Part shown: positions 36,622 through 47,802 of the stretch, one piece after another
Numbering within the stretch: the stretch's first letter is position 1
How the letters are laid out: the number at the start of each line of letters is the position of its first letter
Source of the DNA: Hibiscus mutabilis
Lineage: Eukaryota > Streptophyta > Magnoliopsida > Malvales > Malvaceae
DNA: 64,000 nucleotides
Direction of reading: 5' to 3'
Assembly: GCA_019671005.1 (NCBI GenBank)
Contig: CM033718.1
Span: forward strand, 37,464,508 to 37,528,507
The notes under the pieces: model-generated
The model's database searches: none
What the model was told of the DNA's origin: nothing
What the model saw: only the letters and a program-made list of their open reading frames with translations
Program-made: the position numbers and the translations under genes

Positions 36622-38360
36622 TAGAAATGTACCTATTAAATCTCTTTGCTCTTTTGGTCTAATTCTTCCAGTCTTGCAATTTCTTTTACTGCCTCTTGCT
36701 CATCACCCCTAAATTCGATGCCTAGCTTCTTTCCTACTTTCAACGTCTTCTTTGCCTCTATTGTGTAGTTATCCCATCTTGCTTGCATATCAGAGTCTGA
36801 AAGTGATCTCCCTTTTAGCCTGAGTGAATCAGTAGCCTTACCCTTTTTCTTAAACCTTCTTAGTGCACGGTCTCTCTTTTTCTTCTCCGCCTCAATAAGG
36901 GCTTTGTCCTGAAATTCCTGGAGCGAGGCGTATCTTCTCTCACGAACATGTTTTGAGCTAATCAGAAATTCAAGAATCTTCAGCCTGCCACCATCTTCTT
37001 TATTGCGCGTAGATTCGTCTGCAGAGACTTCTCCTTGGACCGCCGCCTCAAATGAGCCCTTCCTTAGGTCATTGATCATACTATCCACCCTCTCAGCCCA
37101 ATTAGGGATTTTGACCCCCAAACTCGACTGAGTTAGGTCTTGGACCAGTTGAACCTGATCCTCAGACTTATTTAGAATCTAATTTTTCTTGAAGCTCAAA
37201 TCTTTAACAACCTTCTCCTGATAAGCATAATAGCTGACCATGGGATCTTCTACTAGACCCTTCCCAATTATATCAGCCCAACTCGGCCCAACCTTTCCAG
37301 GATGAAGTTCTGTACTTTCAAAAACATTTGAAGTATTACCCTTATTCTCAGGGTTACAATCTGGAACCGATTTGCCGTTATTACCCTGGAAACCTTCGCT
37401 CACCGTTCCTTTGAGATTTGTGGGTCCTACACCACCAGGATGCTCCTTAGAGCAGTAGCCTACCTAATTAGATTCTCATAAAGATCTACACTCTTCTTCT
37501 TTTTGGGAATTGATATAATCATTAAAAAGGACTTTCCCAAGCACACTACATTAATGGCTTTATCTATTCCAACATGGTTGTCTCCCGAGCAACGCTTCTT
37601 CTCCATCTGAATTGAGGACGTCGAAGTCTCCAATGAGCTATCCTTCACCTCTATTTCAGAATTCTAGGCTACTTTTTTATAAGATTTATGTAACTGTGAA
37701 TCGGTCACCACCTTTATGAGGCTTATTTCATTCGCACGGGCTACATACACTTGCTTACCTACTTCGATTTTAATAATCTCCTCAATTTTCCTTAGTTGTT
37801 TTGTAGTGATAAGGAGAAACATCTTCTCACATCCTTGTTTCTGATAATAATTCTCGCCTAACGCTACCAAAGAGCCCCGTATCCCTGCAATTCTACTAAA
37901 AGTCGTATGGTTCCAATAGTGCAGTGGGACGCCACACACCTCCAACCAAATTGTTCGGTCTGGTGATTGAAAACTTTATGACCAGTAATTTACTTCCAGG
38001 AAAACTTCTTTTAATAACGACCAATTTTGAGCCTCCATAAGGTGTAGGAGCTCATCATTTTTTAAGTCCAAAAGGAATCTGTGATCGCCCATATCCTTAT
38101 CCTTAATATCTCCAAGGCCCCAAGAATGAAGTCTTCTTTTCACTTCTTCTGTGTTGCAATCCGTAGACATTGTACCAATAAAGGCATTTGCTAAGTTTCT
38201 AAAGGTTCTCTTCTTCCACAAGCCCCTAGATTTTTTTAGATTGCTCCACTCCTGAGTTGCTAGCCTCACCCATCTGCTTGTCTTGCACCTTTTCTTCACC
38301 TTTTGTGTTGACTGTTTCTCGAGATACATCACGAGGTTTAGCAGCGTGTCCATTGTTCTT
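36622..38360 (-). pseudogene. LINE ORF1: RNA-binding / DUF4283-like protein
   Basis: Fragments at 38330-37976, 37945-37664, 37648-37460, 37403-37179 and 37121-36636 together follow the plant L1 ORF1 pattern: RLHSWGLGDIKDKDMGDHRF, LLKEVFLEV, the tryptophan-rich WLEVCGVPLHYWN-like step, an acidic middle with PSWADIIGKGL, and a basic, helical C-terminus rich in Lys/Arg/Glu (EAEKKKRDRALRRFKKKGK). It would coat the element RNA. The N-terminal RRM expected in this family is not seen. The Asn run at its apparent start is just the translated (AAT)n repeat. Confidence 0.75.
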
Positions 38361-38382
38361 TTTGTCTGATTTCCACTGTCTC

Positions 38383-38422
<40 letters not shown>

Positions 38423-38423
38423 T
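38383..38423. repeat. (ATT)n microsatellite at the LINE 5' end
   Basis: About 13 ATT units, adjoining the LINE ORF1 remnant; same repeat and orientation as at the 3' end. Confidence 0.9.
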
Positions 38424-39660
38424 GTTGAATTGATCAAACAATCAAAATTGACCAAGAAGGGTGAATTGGAAATAAAGTGCAAGAAATAAAAATTGCAAGA
38501 GAGATTTAGAGTGGTTCAACCTTCTAAACAAGGTTTACATTCACTACCTTAGTTACCACACTAAGGATTTCACAAATTCACTTGATTCGTCTTTCCTTTG
38601 AGGACAAGGAGTAACCTTACAACACTCACCAAGATTTATACCCAAAATCTTGTGAGACAACAAATAAGCAAGCTTAAGAAGCCTCACTAGGTTGGTGTTT
38701 ACAACAAATTAAACTTTCTCTCAAACCCCAAACACTTGAAATAAATGAACACGATAAGAACACTCAAGTGTTTACAAGAGGAGATAGGAAAATAAGCTCC
38801 AATAGACTTTGAATAGAGCTTGAATGCTTTTGGATAATTGTCTTAAGTTTTGAAGACTTGTTTTTATACTCCTTCATTCATTTTTAATCGTTTGAGTGGT
38901 TGAGATATTGAATATAGTCATTGAGGTGCAATTTTTCCGCATTAAATGTTGTCTAGCAATTGTGGCTATCGGTATGCGAAGGCCCGTATTGGTACCCTGC
39001 CTAAAGAATAAATAGTTGTTAGTCACACTAGGAGTATCGGTATGCGAACTTGCGTATTGCTACAGAGTAAGGGGTACCGGTACTGGAATTGGTCACTAGA
39101 TTTTTGGTGGAGCTTTGGGTATCGGTATGCTCGAGGCCATACCGATACCCAGTGTAAAAATATTTAAGTTTTAAACAGGCCTTATCGGTACGTGGCTCAC
39201 TGTACCGGTCCTCAAATTTGCTTACTAAGTTCAAGGTGATTTTAAAGCTCCAAGGAGTATTAGTATGGGGTTCACCGTACCGGCACTAACAAGCATTTGT
39301 AAAAAGAATTTTAAAGCTCGTACTATACGTACCGGTACTCACTGGCCATTATTAATTCCAGTGTTGAGAGGCCTGTTCTGATACACATAGGGTCATATCG
39401 GTACTCACTGACCGTTATGAATTTAGTGTTGAAAGGCTCGTACCGGTATGCATAGTGTCGTACTGGTACTCATTGACCAAAATGATCTATTAGAGTACCA
39501 AAAATACTTAGAAAATATTTCCTTTTGAAATCTTTAACTTATACAAAATATTTTCTTCAAAATAAGTTAAGTTGTTCGAATGCTTGTCCATTGTGAGTAA
39601 TTTCAAATACCTTTAAAACTTTATTTATTTGCAAAATAGTCCTTGTTATATCAAAATAAA
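38424..39660. other. Noncoding repeat-like block with TACCGGTA-type palindromes
   Basis: No protein seen. The stretch GAGAGATTTAGAGTGGTTCA and the following phrases (38495-38700) resemble the R/U5 part of plant copia LTRs, but no ends are clear. Between 38965 and 39470 there are about a dozen words related to TATCGGTATG and GTACCGGTAC, direct and inverted. Confidence 0.4.
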
Positions 39661-39669
39661 AAAAATAAG

Positions 39670-39711
39670 TTTATTATTATTATTATTATTATTATCATCA
39701 TCATCATCATT

Positions 39712-39749
<38 letters not shown>

Positions 39750-39768
39750 TATTATTATTATTATTATT
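39670..39768. repeat. Compound (ATT)n-(ATC)n microsatellite
   Basis: About 33 trinucleotide units switching between ATT and ATC and back to ATT. The serine/leucine-rich ORF across it is an artefact. Confidence 0.95.
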
Positions 39769-39889
39769 TCTTTCATTGCAAGTTGCGGGTAGGTCTACTG
39801 TACGGCAAGTTAAAATGCGGCTATTATACGGCGTGACCGTTTCTTTTCTTTACCCATTTACCAACATAAAATGTTATGTATATTGGTAA

Positions 39890-42200
39890 CAATTTCAGTT
39901 GTAACCTAAATTGTTATGATTTTGGGTAATATTTCAAGTTTAGGTTTCCAAACTAAAATGTTATATGTATTGATAACATTTTAGGTTGAGACCTAAATTG
40001 GTAACATTTTAGGTTGTAACTTAAATTGTTATGATTTTGTATAACATTTGAGGTTGAAACTTAAAATTTTACTAAATTGTTATGATTTTGGGTAATATTT
40101 CTGGTTTAGATTTTCAAACTAAAATGTTATATGTATTGGTAACATTTTAGGTTGAAACCTAAATTGGTAACATTTTAGGTTGCAACTTAAATTGTTACGA
40201 TTTTGTATAACATTTTAGGTTGACACTTAAAATTTTACTCGCTTCAACCTAAATTGTTATATTTGATTTGATCTCCTTAGAATGAAAATATTTCACGAGA
40301 AGTATCGAAACTTTGCTCTAAGTTTTACTGAAAATCAAGAATTTTAGCTTAAAAGCAATATTACAATTTTCATCAATTACCAAATTCTAGGTTTGAATTG
40401 TTAAAATCAAGTTTAAATTACTCATATACTTTAAGAAATCTTCATTAACCAATACAAAAGTCTTAGTTTTAGGTCAGATTAACAAAATCATCATTAAAAA
40501 GTTAATAAACTTGAACATAAGCTATTTCTTTCATCAATTGCCTAATTCCAAGTTTAATTTGTTAAAATCAAGTTTAGATTACTCATATACTCTAAGAAAT
40601 CTACATTACCCAATAGAAAATCTTAGCTTTAGTTCGGAATTAACAAAATCACCATTAAAAAGTTAAGGAACTTGAAAATAAGTTATTTCTTCAAATACCT
40701 ATTTCTGGGTTTAATTTGTTAAAATCAAATTTAGATTACTCATATACTCTAAGAAATCTTCATTACCCAATAGAAAATTTTGGCTTTAATTCAGAATTAA
40801 CAAAATCACCATTAAAGCGTTAAAGAACTTGAAACTCAGCTAGACTCCGACCAAAATATTAGGTAATATTTTAGGTTGCAGCCGAACGTTTCGAAACTTA
40901 AAAAATTGTCATTCCAACATAAAATGTTATACATATTGGTTACATTTTAGGTTTCATGACAAATATCGAAACTTAGTCGGAAGTTCTAAAACTCATAAAA
41001 AATTGCCGTTCCAACCTAAAATGTTATACATACTGTTATATTTTAGGTTTAACGACAAGTATAGAAACTTAGTAGGAAGTTCCGAAACTTACAAAAAAAT
41101 TGGCATTCTAACCTAAAATGTTATAATATTGGTTACATTTTAGGTTTCACGACAAGTATCGAAACTTAGCCAAAATTTTCGAAACTCACAAAAAAAATTG
41201 TGTCATTCAAACCTAACATGTTATGCATACTAGTCATATTTTAGGTTTCATAGCAAGTTTCGAAACTTACAAAAATTATATCATTCAAACCTAAAGTGTT
41301 ATCCATAGCAGTTACATTTTAGGTTTCATAACAAGTATCGAAACTTCCCAACCTAAATTCACGTTTTACTCAAAATCAGAAATTCTAGCTTAAAAACAAT
41401 ATCACAATTTCATCAATTACTTAATTTCGGATTTGATTTGTTAAAATCAAGTTTAGATTGCTCATATAATATAAGAAATCTTCAATACTCAATACAAAAT
41501 CTTAGGTTTAAGTCGAAATTATCAAAATCACTATTAAAGCATAAAAGAGCTTGATAATAAGCTATTTCTTTCATCAGTTACCTAATTCTGGGTTTTATTT
41601 GTTAAAATCAAGTTTAGATTACTCATATACTATAAGAAATCTTCGTTACCCAATAGAAATATTAGGTTTAGTTTGGAATTAACAAAATCACCATTAAAGA
41701 GTTAAGAACTTGAAAATAAGTTTTTTTAAGAAAAAATTTAAATCTCAATTTAAAAATTTAAACTTGTTGTAGATTTTTCGAACTCCTTTCCTTCATTGAA
41801 GCATTTCATCCTTTGATCGATAACAATGGAGAATATCTTGAACAGAGACGTTGTTTCACGAAGAGTTTTGAAACTTGTCTCTGAATTTCAAGACTTACAA
41901 CATCCAACCTAAAATGTTGTAGGTATTAGTAAAATTTTAGGTTGCAACCAGAAATGTTATCTAAGTTTCTAAATTTTAGGTTGCAACCTTAAATATTATA
42001 AATTTCGAAACTCATCATATCAACTTAAAATTTTATATCTTTTAGTAACATTTATGTTGGCCACATATTATAGTTAGTTTTGATACTTGTTAGGAAGTTT
42101 CGAAACTTACCATGCCAACTTAAAATGTTATATCTTTTGGTAACATTTAGGTTGGTGGTTAACACTTTAAGTTTCGTATTTTTAAACTTACCGGCTACAC
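39890..42200. repeat. Nested tandem-repeat block with AACATTTTAGG palindromes
   Basis: Three interleaved repeat families. (1) A 166-bp unit twice (39906-40071, 40072-40239). (2) A unit of about 157-161 bp three times at 40365-40840 and twice more at 41400-41720, marked by TTGTTAAAATCAAGTTTAGA. (3) A unit of about 80-99 bp five times at 40910-41345, each with CCTAAAATGTTA followed by TTACATTTTAGG, an inverted pair able to form a hairpin. Degenerate copies of the hairpin words continue at 41900-42160. No coding sequence. Confidence 0.85.
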
Positions 42201-42459
42201 ACACTTCCAGTTACACACTTTTTTTCTTGATCTAACGAACAAAATTAATTTTTTAAAGAAAATGTTCATCCAACGATTGTAAGAACCCACCGTTTATTAG
42301 CCGTATACTAACTTGTCATTCTTTAGACTCCCCGCAAGTTGCAATTGACATGAATATTTTGATTATAAGATTCTTTGATATCATATTTAACAATAAAAAA
42401 AATGGGCAACATAAGGGGGAAAATGCTTGCTTCAGCCATCATCGATTGATATTTGGTAC

Positions 42460-44664
42460 TGTCGCAACCCTTTCGAGCTCGACATTTTTTTGAAAACTTT
42501 TAGACCACGGAGTCACCACCAATCTTTTAAAAAGTGTGATTGGGTCACTTTGAAAAACATGGCTATTTTAATAAAATGGTTCATTTATTAAAACAACGTT
42601 TTTAGTCTTTGAAAACCAGAAAGCAGGTTCGGGATCGATTACGTGTGGGGAAGGATTAGCACCCCCACAACGCCAAAAAAATGGTACACTATTGATTTCA
42701 AAAAGTGTTTTCAAAATTGGAATTTGCAAGTTCACAAGAGTTTAACTTATTCGTCCGTTTCACGAATATAAGTCTATTTTAACGGCCTTACCTCTCGGAA
42801 AATGAACGCTAATCACTGCCAACACTCCTGGCGCTAATCCGTCATTTCCGTTTGGTAAGACACCGCATCAATTTAGTTTTCACTTTTTAACAAACCAAAG
42901 AAAAGAGTAGGCGAGTTGTCATTTTTTAAAGTTTAGCGTTTAAATCCTAAAGAATATCTAAATTCATTTTATTTGTCAAAGTTAGGATATTTAAAGTGTA
43001 TTTTATTTCAAAAGGTGAAGAAAGTTTTTAAGCAAACAAGTTTCTAATTTAAGCTCATAAGATCCTAATCCTAAAGTTCAACCTTTTACTAAAGGCTATC
43101 AAAACAAGAAAATTCAAAACCTTAAATTTGGATTAATTTAATCTCTTCCACTAAAAAAACCGTCTTTTTTTTTCGTGTTTTTAAGATATTTTTTATTCTT
43201 TTAATTGAAATGTTTTTTTTTATTTTTTTAAAATGTTAATTGTTTTTCATTTTTGAAAAAAAAAGATTTTCTTTTACGTTTTTTAACAAACCTTTTTATT
43301 CCATTTTCTTAATTTTTTCAAGACCTTTTATTTCCAAAATGTTTTAAATCCCTTTTACTTTTGATCCTTTGAATTTTTTAAAAAATCTTTTTATTTTTAA
43401 AATCTTTATATTTTTTTTACTTTTGAAAAAAAAACTTTTCAAGCCCCTCTTATTTTTCTAAAAAAATGTTTCTTAAAACCTTTATTTGCCGGAACTTCTC
43501 TATCAAGAATTGTATTAAAAGGTTTATCTATTTACGGTTTACAAACTTTCTTTTTAAAATCTTTTTGGAAGATTTTATTTTTTTCCGAAAATTGAATTTT
43601 ACGTTTTGAAGAAATTCCCTTACTTTAATTATTTTCTTAAAAAAAAACTTATTAAACAACACCATTTTTTATTTTTGGAACAAGATGGATCAAACCAAGT
43701 TTATAGAACAAATTTTATTATTATGTTCATTGGATTGTTATCAAAAGATCAATCAAACAAATAAATAAAAAACACAAAATTTAACTTCCAACACCAAATT
43801 GTAATCTAAAAATATGAACAAAACAAACAAACAAGAAATTAAACAGAAAAATCGAATTAAAAGAGTACAAAGGAAAGAAAATTATACCGTTAATGGAGAA
43901 ATTTCAAGCTCAAACTAAATCCAAATGCCACCGGAAAAGCTTGATTCTTCTTCAAGAATTCGAACCAAAGCTGCTCCCAACTCGAACTGACTCCAGTAAT
44001 TTTCCACAATTTTGAGAGCTTTTTTTGGATGATTTTCGGATGAATTTTCCTTGGTGAATTGGTGAAGAACACAAATGAATGAGGGGTATTTATACTAGAG
44101 CTAAGGCTTGCAATTCAAGGAAAAAATGGGATTCAATCCCAAAATTGAAGCCATAATCCGACCAGGGGCTTGATCCTCGGTTGAAACCCCCCAAAAATCA
44201 TCCGATTTGGTTCGGATTTGAGGATGAATTTCATCCTAGATTCGAGCCTAGGGTTTTGACTCTTCTCTACTTTTTTTTGGTAGGGGACGGTGGCGGACGA
44301 CATCGGTGCCGTTGGAACGACGGCGGTAGGACGAATGTTTCGGTGGCTTTAACAGCGGCAGCCGTAGTGCAGGCGAGCGCCGCTGATGTAGCAGCAGCCG
44401 CGCCCCTAGGGTTTGGGGGGGTTGCCTCGCGCGTGTGCAGCGCACGCGCCAGCGCGTGACTGCGCGTGGCAACCCTTCTTTTTAATTAGGGCCATTCGAT
44501 TAAAATACTCTCCATCCAACAACTCCGATTTAACCCGTTTATTGAAAGAAAATGTTATTTGGGCTTATTTTTTAAAATATTTTTTTTTGCTTCTAAATTA
44601 ATTAAAAGTGGACTTTAACTATAATAATAATAATAATAAATGAGGTAAAAATCTAGTGACAACA
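42460..44664 (-). repeat. 3' LTR of element C (left copy)
   Basis: 2205 bp, nearly collinear with 56586-58784. In the first 87 bases I count seven differences between the copies. It has a GC-rich segment at about 44275-44475 with an extra GCGC-rich piece (about 44430-44455) absent from the other copy. ORFs inside are not real. Confidence 0.92.
44087..44094 (-). promoter_or_regulatory. TATA box of the left LTR
   Basis: TATAAATA on the minus strand, within GTATAAATACCCC, about 570 bases from the LTR's U3 end; the same box lies at the matching place in the other LTR. A core-promoter call from motif and position only. Confidence 0.5.
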
Positions 44665-44682
44665 GCTGCCCCTCTTTGCTCT
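44665..44682 (-). other. Polypurine tract of element C
   Basis: Minus strand GCAAAGAGGGGCAGC ends directly at the TG of the 3' LTR. Confidence 0.75.
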
Positions 44683-44743
44683 TCTTTGGAACAAAGATAG
44701 AACAAAGACCAAAAGGCACTGATTTTCACCGATTTGCTCATTG

Positions 44744-45005
44744 GTTCCATTCTCCTGATGCCCGAACGAATAGGCTAGTTCTATTCTCCTGATGCTCGAA
44801 TAGATGAGCATGTTCCATTCTACGTATGCCTGAACGGATAAGCATGTTCTATTCTCCTGATGCTCAAATAGATGAGCATGTTCTATTCTCATGATGCTCG
44901 AATAGATGATCTCCTGATGCTCGAATAGATGAGCAGGTTCTATTCCCCTGATACTCGAATAGATGAGCAAATTCCATTCTCCGTATGCATGAACGGGTAG
45001 GCAGG
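44744..45005. repeat. 34-bp minisatellite in the 3' region of element C
   Basis: Seven to eight units of about 34 bases built on TTCTATTCTCCTGATGCTCG ... ATAGATGAGCATG, one unit shortened near 44905. It lies just inside the polypurine tract. The ORF crossing it merely translates the repeat. Confidence 0.88.
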
Positions 45006-45009
45006 TTTT

Positions 45010-46420
45010 TCTGCCAAAACCTTCATAAACCTGTGAACTCTGTAATTCACAACACAATTTATGATGATCATGCCCCTAGGGATGCCAAAAACATGAATGC
45101 ATGGCCATTTTTCTTTAAAGTATTTTATTTATTTCCTGTACGGTAGCAACACGGAAGAAGCCATGAATCTGGATTATATTATCTCAAACGCTTTCTCGAC
45201 TTCGGTAAAGAATAATTGGCGTCTACTCTGGCCTATCTCCTCACGAGTTCCTTTTCACTTTTTCCTCACCGAATCAGACTTTACACAATGTTATTAGGAT
45301 CACAACAAGCAGGAATACGAGCAACATCTCATCCTCACATTCTGGTTGGCTCTATCAATTCCTTGTTGTTAAAATTCCACCAACCATTTCTTGTAAAAGA
45401 TTAAACAATGCATTCATCCTTTCCTGTAGCTTCCGCTCCGATTTTAATTCTTTTCTAGATGTTAAGGTCCCTCGTATAGCACTACAAGGAACCATAGAGC
45501 AACACCCAATGAGACGCTCAACACATGGAAAATCCTCAGCTCATCGCAACTATATCACATAATGGTTGACAAAGTAATCATAAATAGTCATCTATGCGAT
45601 CTCAACTTCGCCATTTCTATTCTTAGTTCTTCTTTGCGTCATAGAGAACTTTTGATCTTGGCCTATTTTTTACTCAATCCAGTTATCTTGTACTCCTGAT
45701 TAAATAGACTGACTTTTACCCTATCATTGGGATTGATACATCAATATTGAGTGAAAGGCCTCTTCCAATATTCTTGTAAGCTTCAAGCCTTCATATGCCT
45801 CGCTAAACATTCTTGGTGCTTCTTGTGACTTCCTGAATTCTTGATTTTGTAAGGTATTTCAAGCTGTTTGCATAGGAGTCTTTCTAGTTTGAATGTTTTT
45901 CCAGTTAATTCCGCCTTTTAAAACTCATGCCCCAAGTTCTAAACTTGACCATGGAACACTTCATAGTCCTTGTGTTTCTAAAAACTTTCAAAGTAATGCT
46001 AAAAAATCTTTTGTATGTTTTAATGATGTCAAACTCACTAATTTTCATTTCAATGCATGAACTTCATGGGAATGGAGAGTAGGCGAAGAAATTTTTTTTT
46101 GCAAAAAAAGGTCAATGAGACGAAACTTTATTAATTATGCGGCGAACAAAAGAAAGTTTACAAGAAAGGAAAAGAAGACAAGTAGTCAAATATCAATAGT
46201 CCAAACTTGTCCAATTAAGGTGACCGGAATTGACTTGAGTGCCATCTGTGCTAAGAGGACTTCGAAAATGTAGGTGATGCGCAGAAGAATCAAGTTCCAA
46301 GGGAATCACTCTGTAATAGGCCTGCCTTGCAAGTTATATGAGCTGCCCATTATGGGTTTTCAACTCAGACCCTCCTTTGGTTTCAAAACGCCCTTTGCGG
46401 GTTTTCATTTTGAACCCTCA
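45010..46420 (-). other. 3' untranslated region of element C
   Basis: About 1.4 kb between the minisatellite and the pyrimidine tract; no protein recognised. Confidence 0.6.
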
Positions 46421-46421
46421 T

Positions 46422-46560
46422 TCTCTTCTTCTCTCTCTTTTTTTTCCTTTTCTTCTTTCTCATTTTTCTTTCTTTTCTTTTTCTTTCTTTTCTTTTTCTT
46501 TTTCCTTTTCTTTTCTTTTTCTTTTTTTCTTTTTCTTTTTCTTTTTTTTCCTCTTCTTTT
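46422..46560. repeat. Long pyrimidine tract (CTTTT-rich)
   Basis: About 140 bases of almost pure C/T on the plus strand, hence a purine tract on the coding strand, directly after the integrase stop. The Phe/Ser-rich ORFs here are compositional. Confidence 0.9.
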
Positions 46561-47800
46561 AAACATGGTACTTCTTGATTGAATCCGAATTCACTGGATT
46601 CTGGAACTCATCACCGTCCATTTCAGCCAAAATTAATGCCCCGCCTGAAAAGACCTTTGTCACAATATCAGGTCCTTCCCAATTAGGTGCCCACTTCCCT
46701 CGGGGATCACTTTGAATTGGTAGCTTCTTTTTTAAAACTAGGTCACCTTCCTGGAACTTTCTGGGGCAAAGTTTCTTTTCATGAGCCCTTATCATTCTTC
46801 TTTGGTACATTTGACCATAACATAAAGCTCTCAGCCTTTTTTCTTCAATTAAATTCAATTGGTCATATCTTGCTTGTACCCATTCAGCTTCATTTAACTT
46901 GGCTTCCATCAAAACACGTAGCGATGGTATTTCAACTTCAATTGGTAGTACAACCTCTACTCTATATACCAACGAGAACGGAGTTTCCCAGTAGATGTTC
47001 GTACTGCTGTCCGGTAGGCGTACAGGGCGAATGGTAACTTTTCATGCCAATCATTATAGGTATCGGTCATTTTTGCCTCTATCTTCTTAATATTTTTGTT
47101 TGCGGCCTTAACTGCCTCATTCATCTTTGGGCGATAAACCACCAAATTGTGATGCTTTATGTTAAACTGTTCGTAGACCCCAGCAATCATTATGTTATTC
47201 AGATTAGAGGCATTGTTAGTGATTATGCTCTCTGGTAAACCATACTGGAAAATGATCTATTTCTTTAAAAATTTGCAGACTGTTGATCTAGTGACATTTG
47301 CGTATGAGGCTGCTTCGACCCACTTTGTGAAGTAGTCGATAGCTACCAGAATAAAGCGATGCCCATTTGAAGCTTTTGGGTGAACCTGCCCAATAACATC
47401 TATACCCCACATGGAAAATGACCAGGGAGACGTTATGACATGTAGAGACTAGGGAGGCACATGGACCTTATTAGCATAAATTTGACACTTATGGCATTTT
47501 CGGGAATAGTCAATACAATCCCCTTCCATGGTTGACCAATAATAGCCCAAGCGCATAATCCTCTTAGCCATAGTGAAGCTATTGGGGTGAGTCCCACAGA
47601 CTCTCTCGTGAACCTTCTCTAGAATCAGCTGGGCTTCTTTCGTATCTACACATTTTAAAAGCACTTGGCCTCGACTGCTTTTGTAAAGGATTTCCCCGTC
47701 AAGGACATATCCCGATGCCATCTTTCTGATAATCTTCTTTTCATTTTCTATGGCTTGTGATGGGTATTGTTGGAATTTTATGTACCGCAGGATGTCATGG
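46559..47800 (-). pseudogene. Integrase of element C
   Basis: HHCC region at 47721-47449 (VHERVCGTHPNSFTMAKRI, KCHKCQIYANKVH). The core is readable: the first catalytic Asp is kept in WGIDVIG, the second is Asn (ITNNASN where ITDNASN is expected) and the Glu is Lys (EAVKAANKN where GAVEAANKN is expected). Each change is a G-to-A transition on the coding strand. The C-terminal part at 46972-46559 (MVYRVEVVLPIEVEIPSLRV, KFQEGDLVLKK, PNWEGPDIVTKVF) is open. A TAG/TAA near 47260 and a frameshift near 46960 also break it. Catalytically dead. Confidence 0.85.
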
Positions 47801-47802
47801 TA

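Larger units (their letters stand above)
32290..38423 (-). mobile_element. L1-type non-LTR retrotransposon (LINE), decayed
   Basis: Minus-strand element with ORF1 (nucleic-acid-binding) and ORF2 (endonuclease, RT, zinc-binding domain, RNase H), in that order, and no LTRs. Its 3' end carries a (TAA)n tail at 32298-32325. Its 5' end also stops in a (TAA)n run at 38383-38423. ORF1 appears to lack its N-terminal RNA-recognition part, so it is probably 5' truncated. It lies directly upstream of the GH3 pseudogene in the same orientation. Confidence 0.88.

Noticed and set aside
39629..39889. ORF rich in Leu and Ser
   Set aside because: It is the translation of the ATT/ATC microsatellite.
42410..42425. 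AAGGGGGAAAATG resembling the polypurine tract of element A
   Set aside because: No LTR start follows and no pol precedes it; probably chance.
44181..44601. Ala-rich ORFs in the LTR
   Set aside because: They lie in the GC-rich U3 and recur, altered, in the other LTR at 58347-58732; frames are not conserved.
44653..45057. 134-codon ORF with repeated FEHQEN-like units
   Set aside because: It is the 34-bp minisatellite read through; it lies after the integrase in noncoding sequence.
46274..46582. Phe/Ser-rich ORFs, apparent membrane protein
   Set aside because: They only translate the pyrimidine tract after the integrase.
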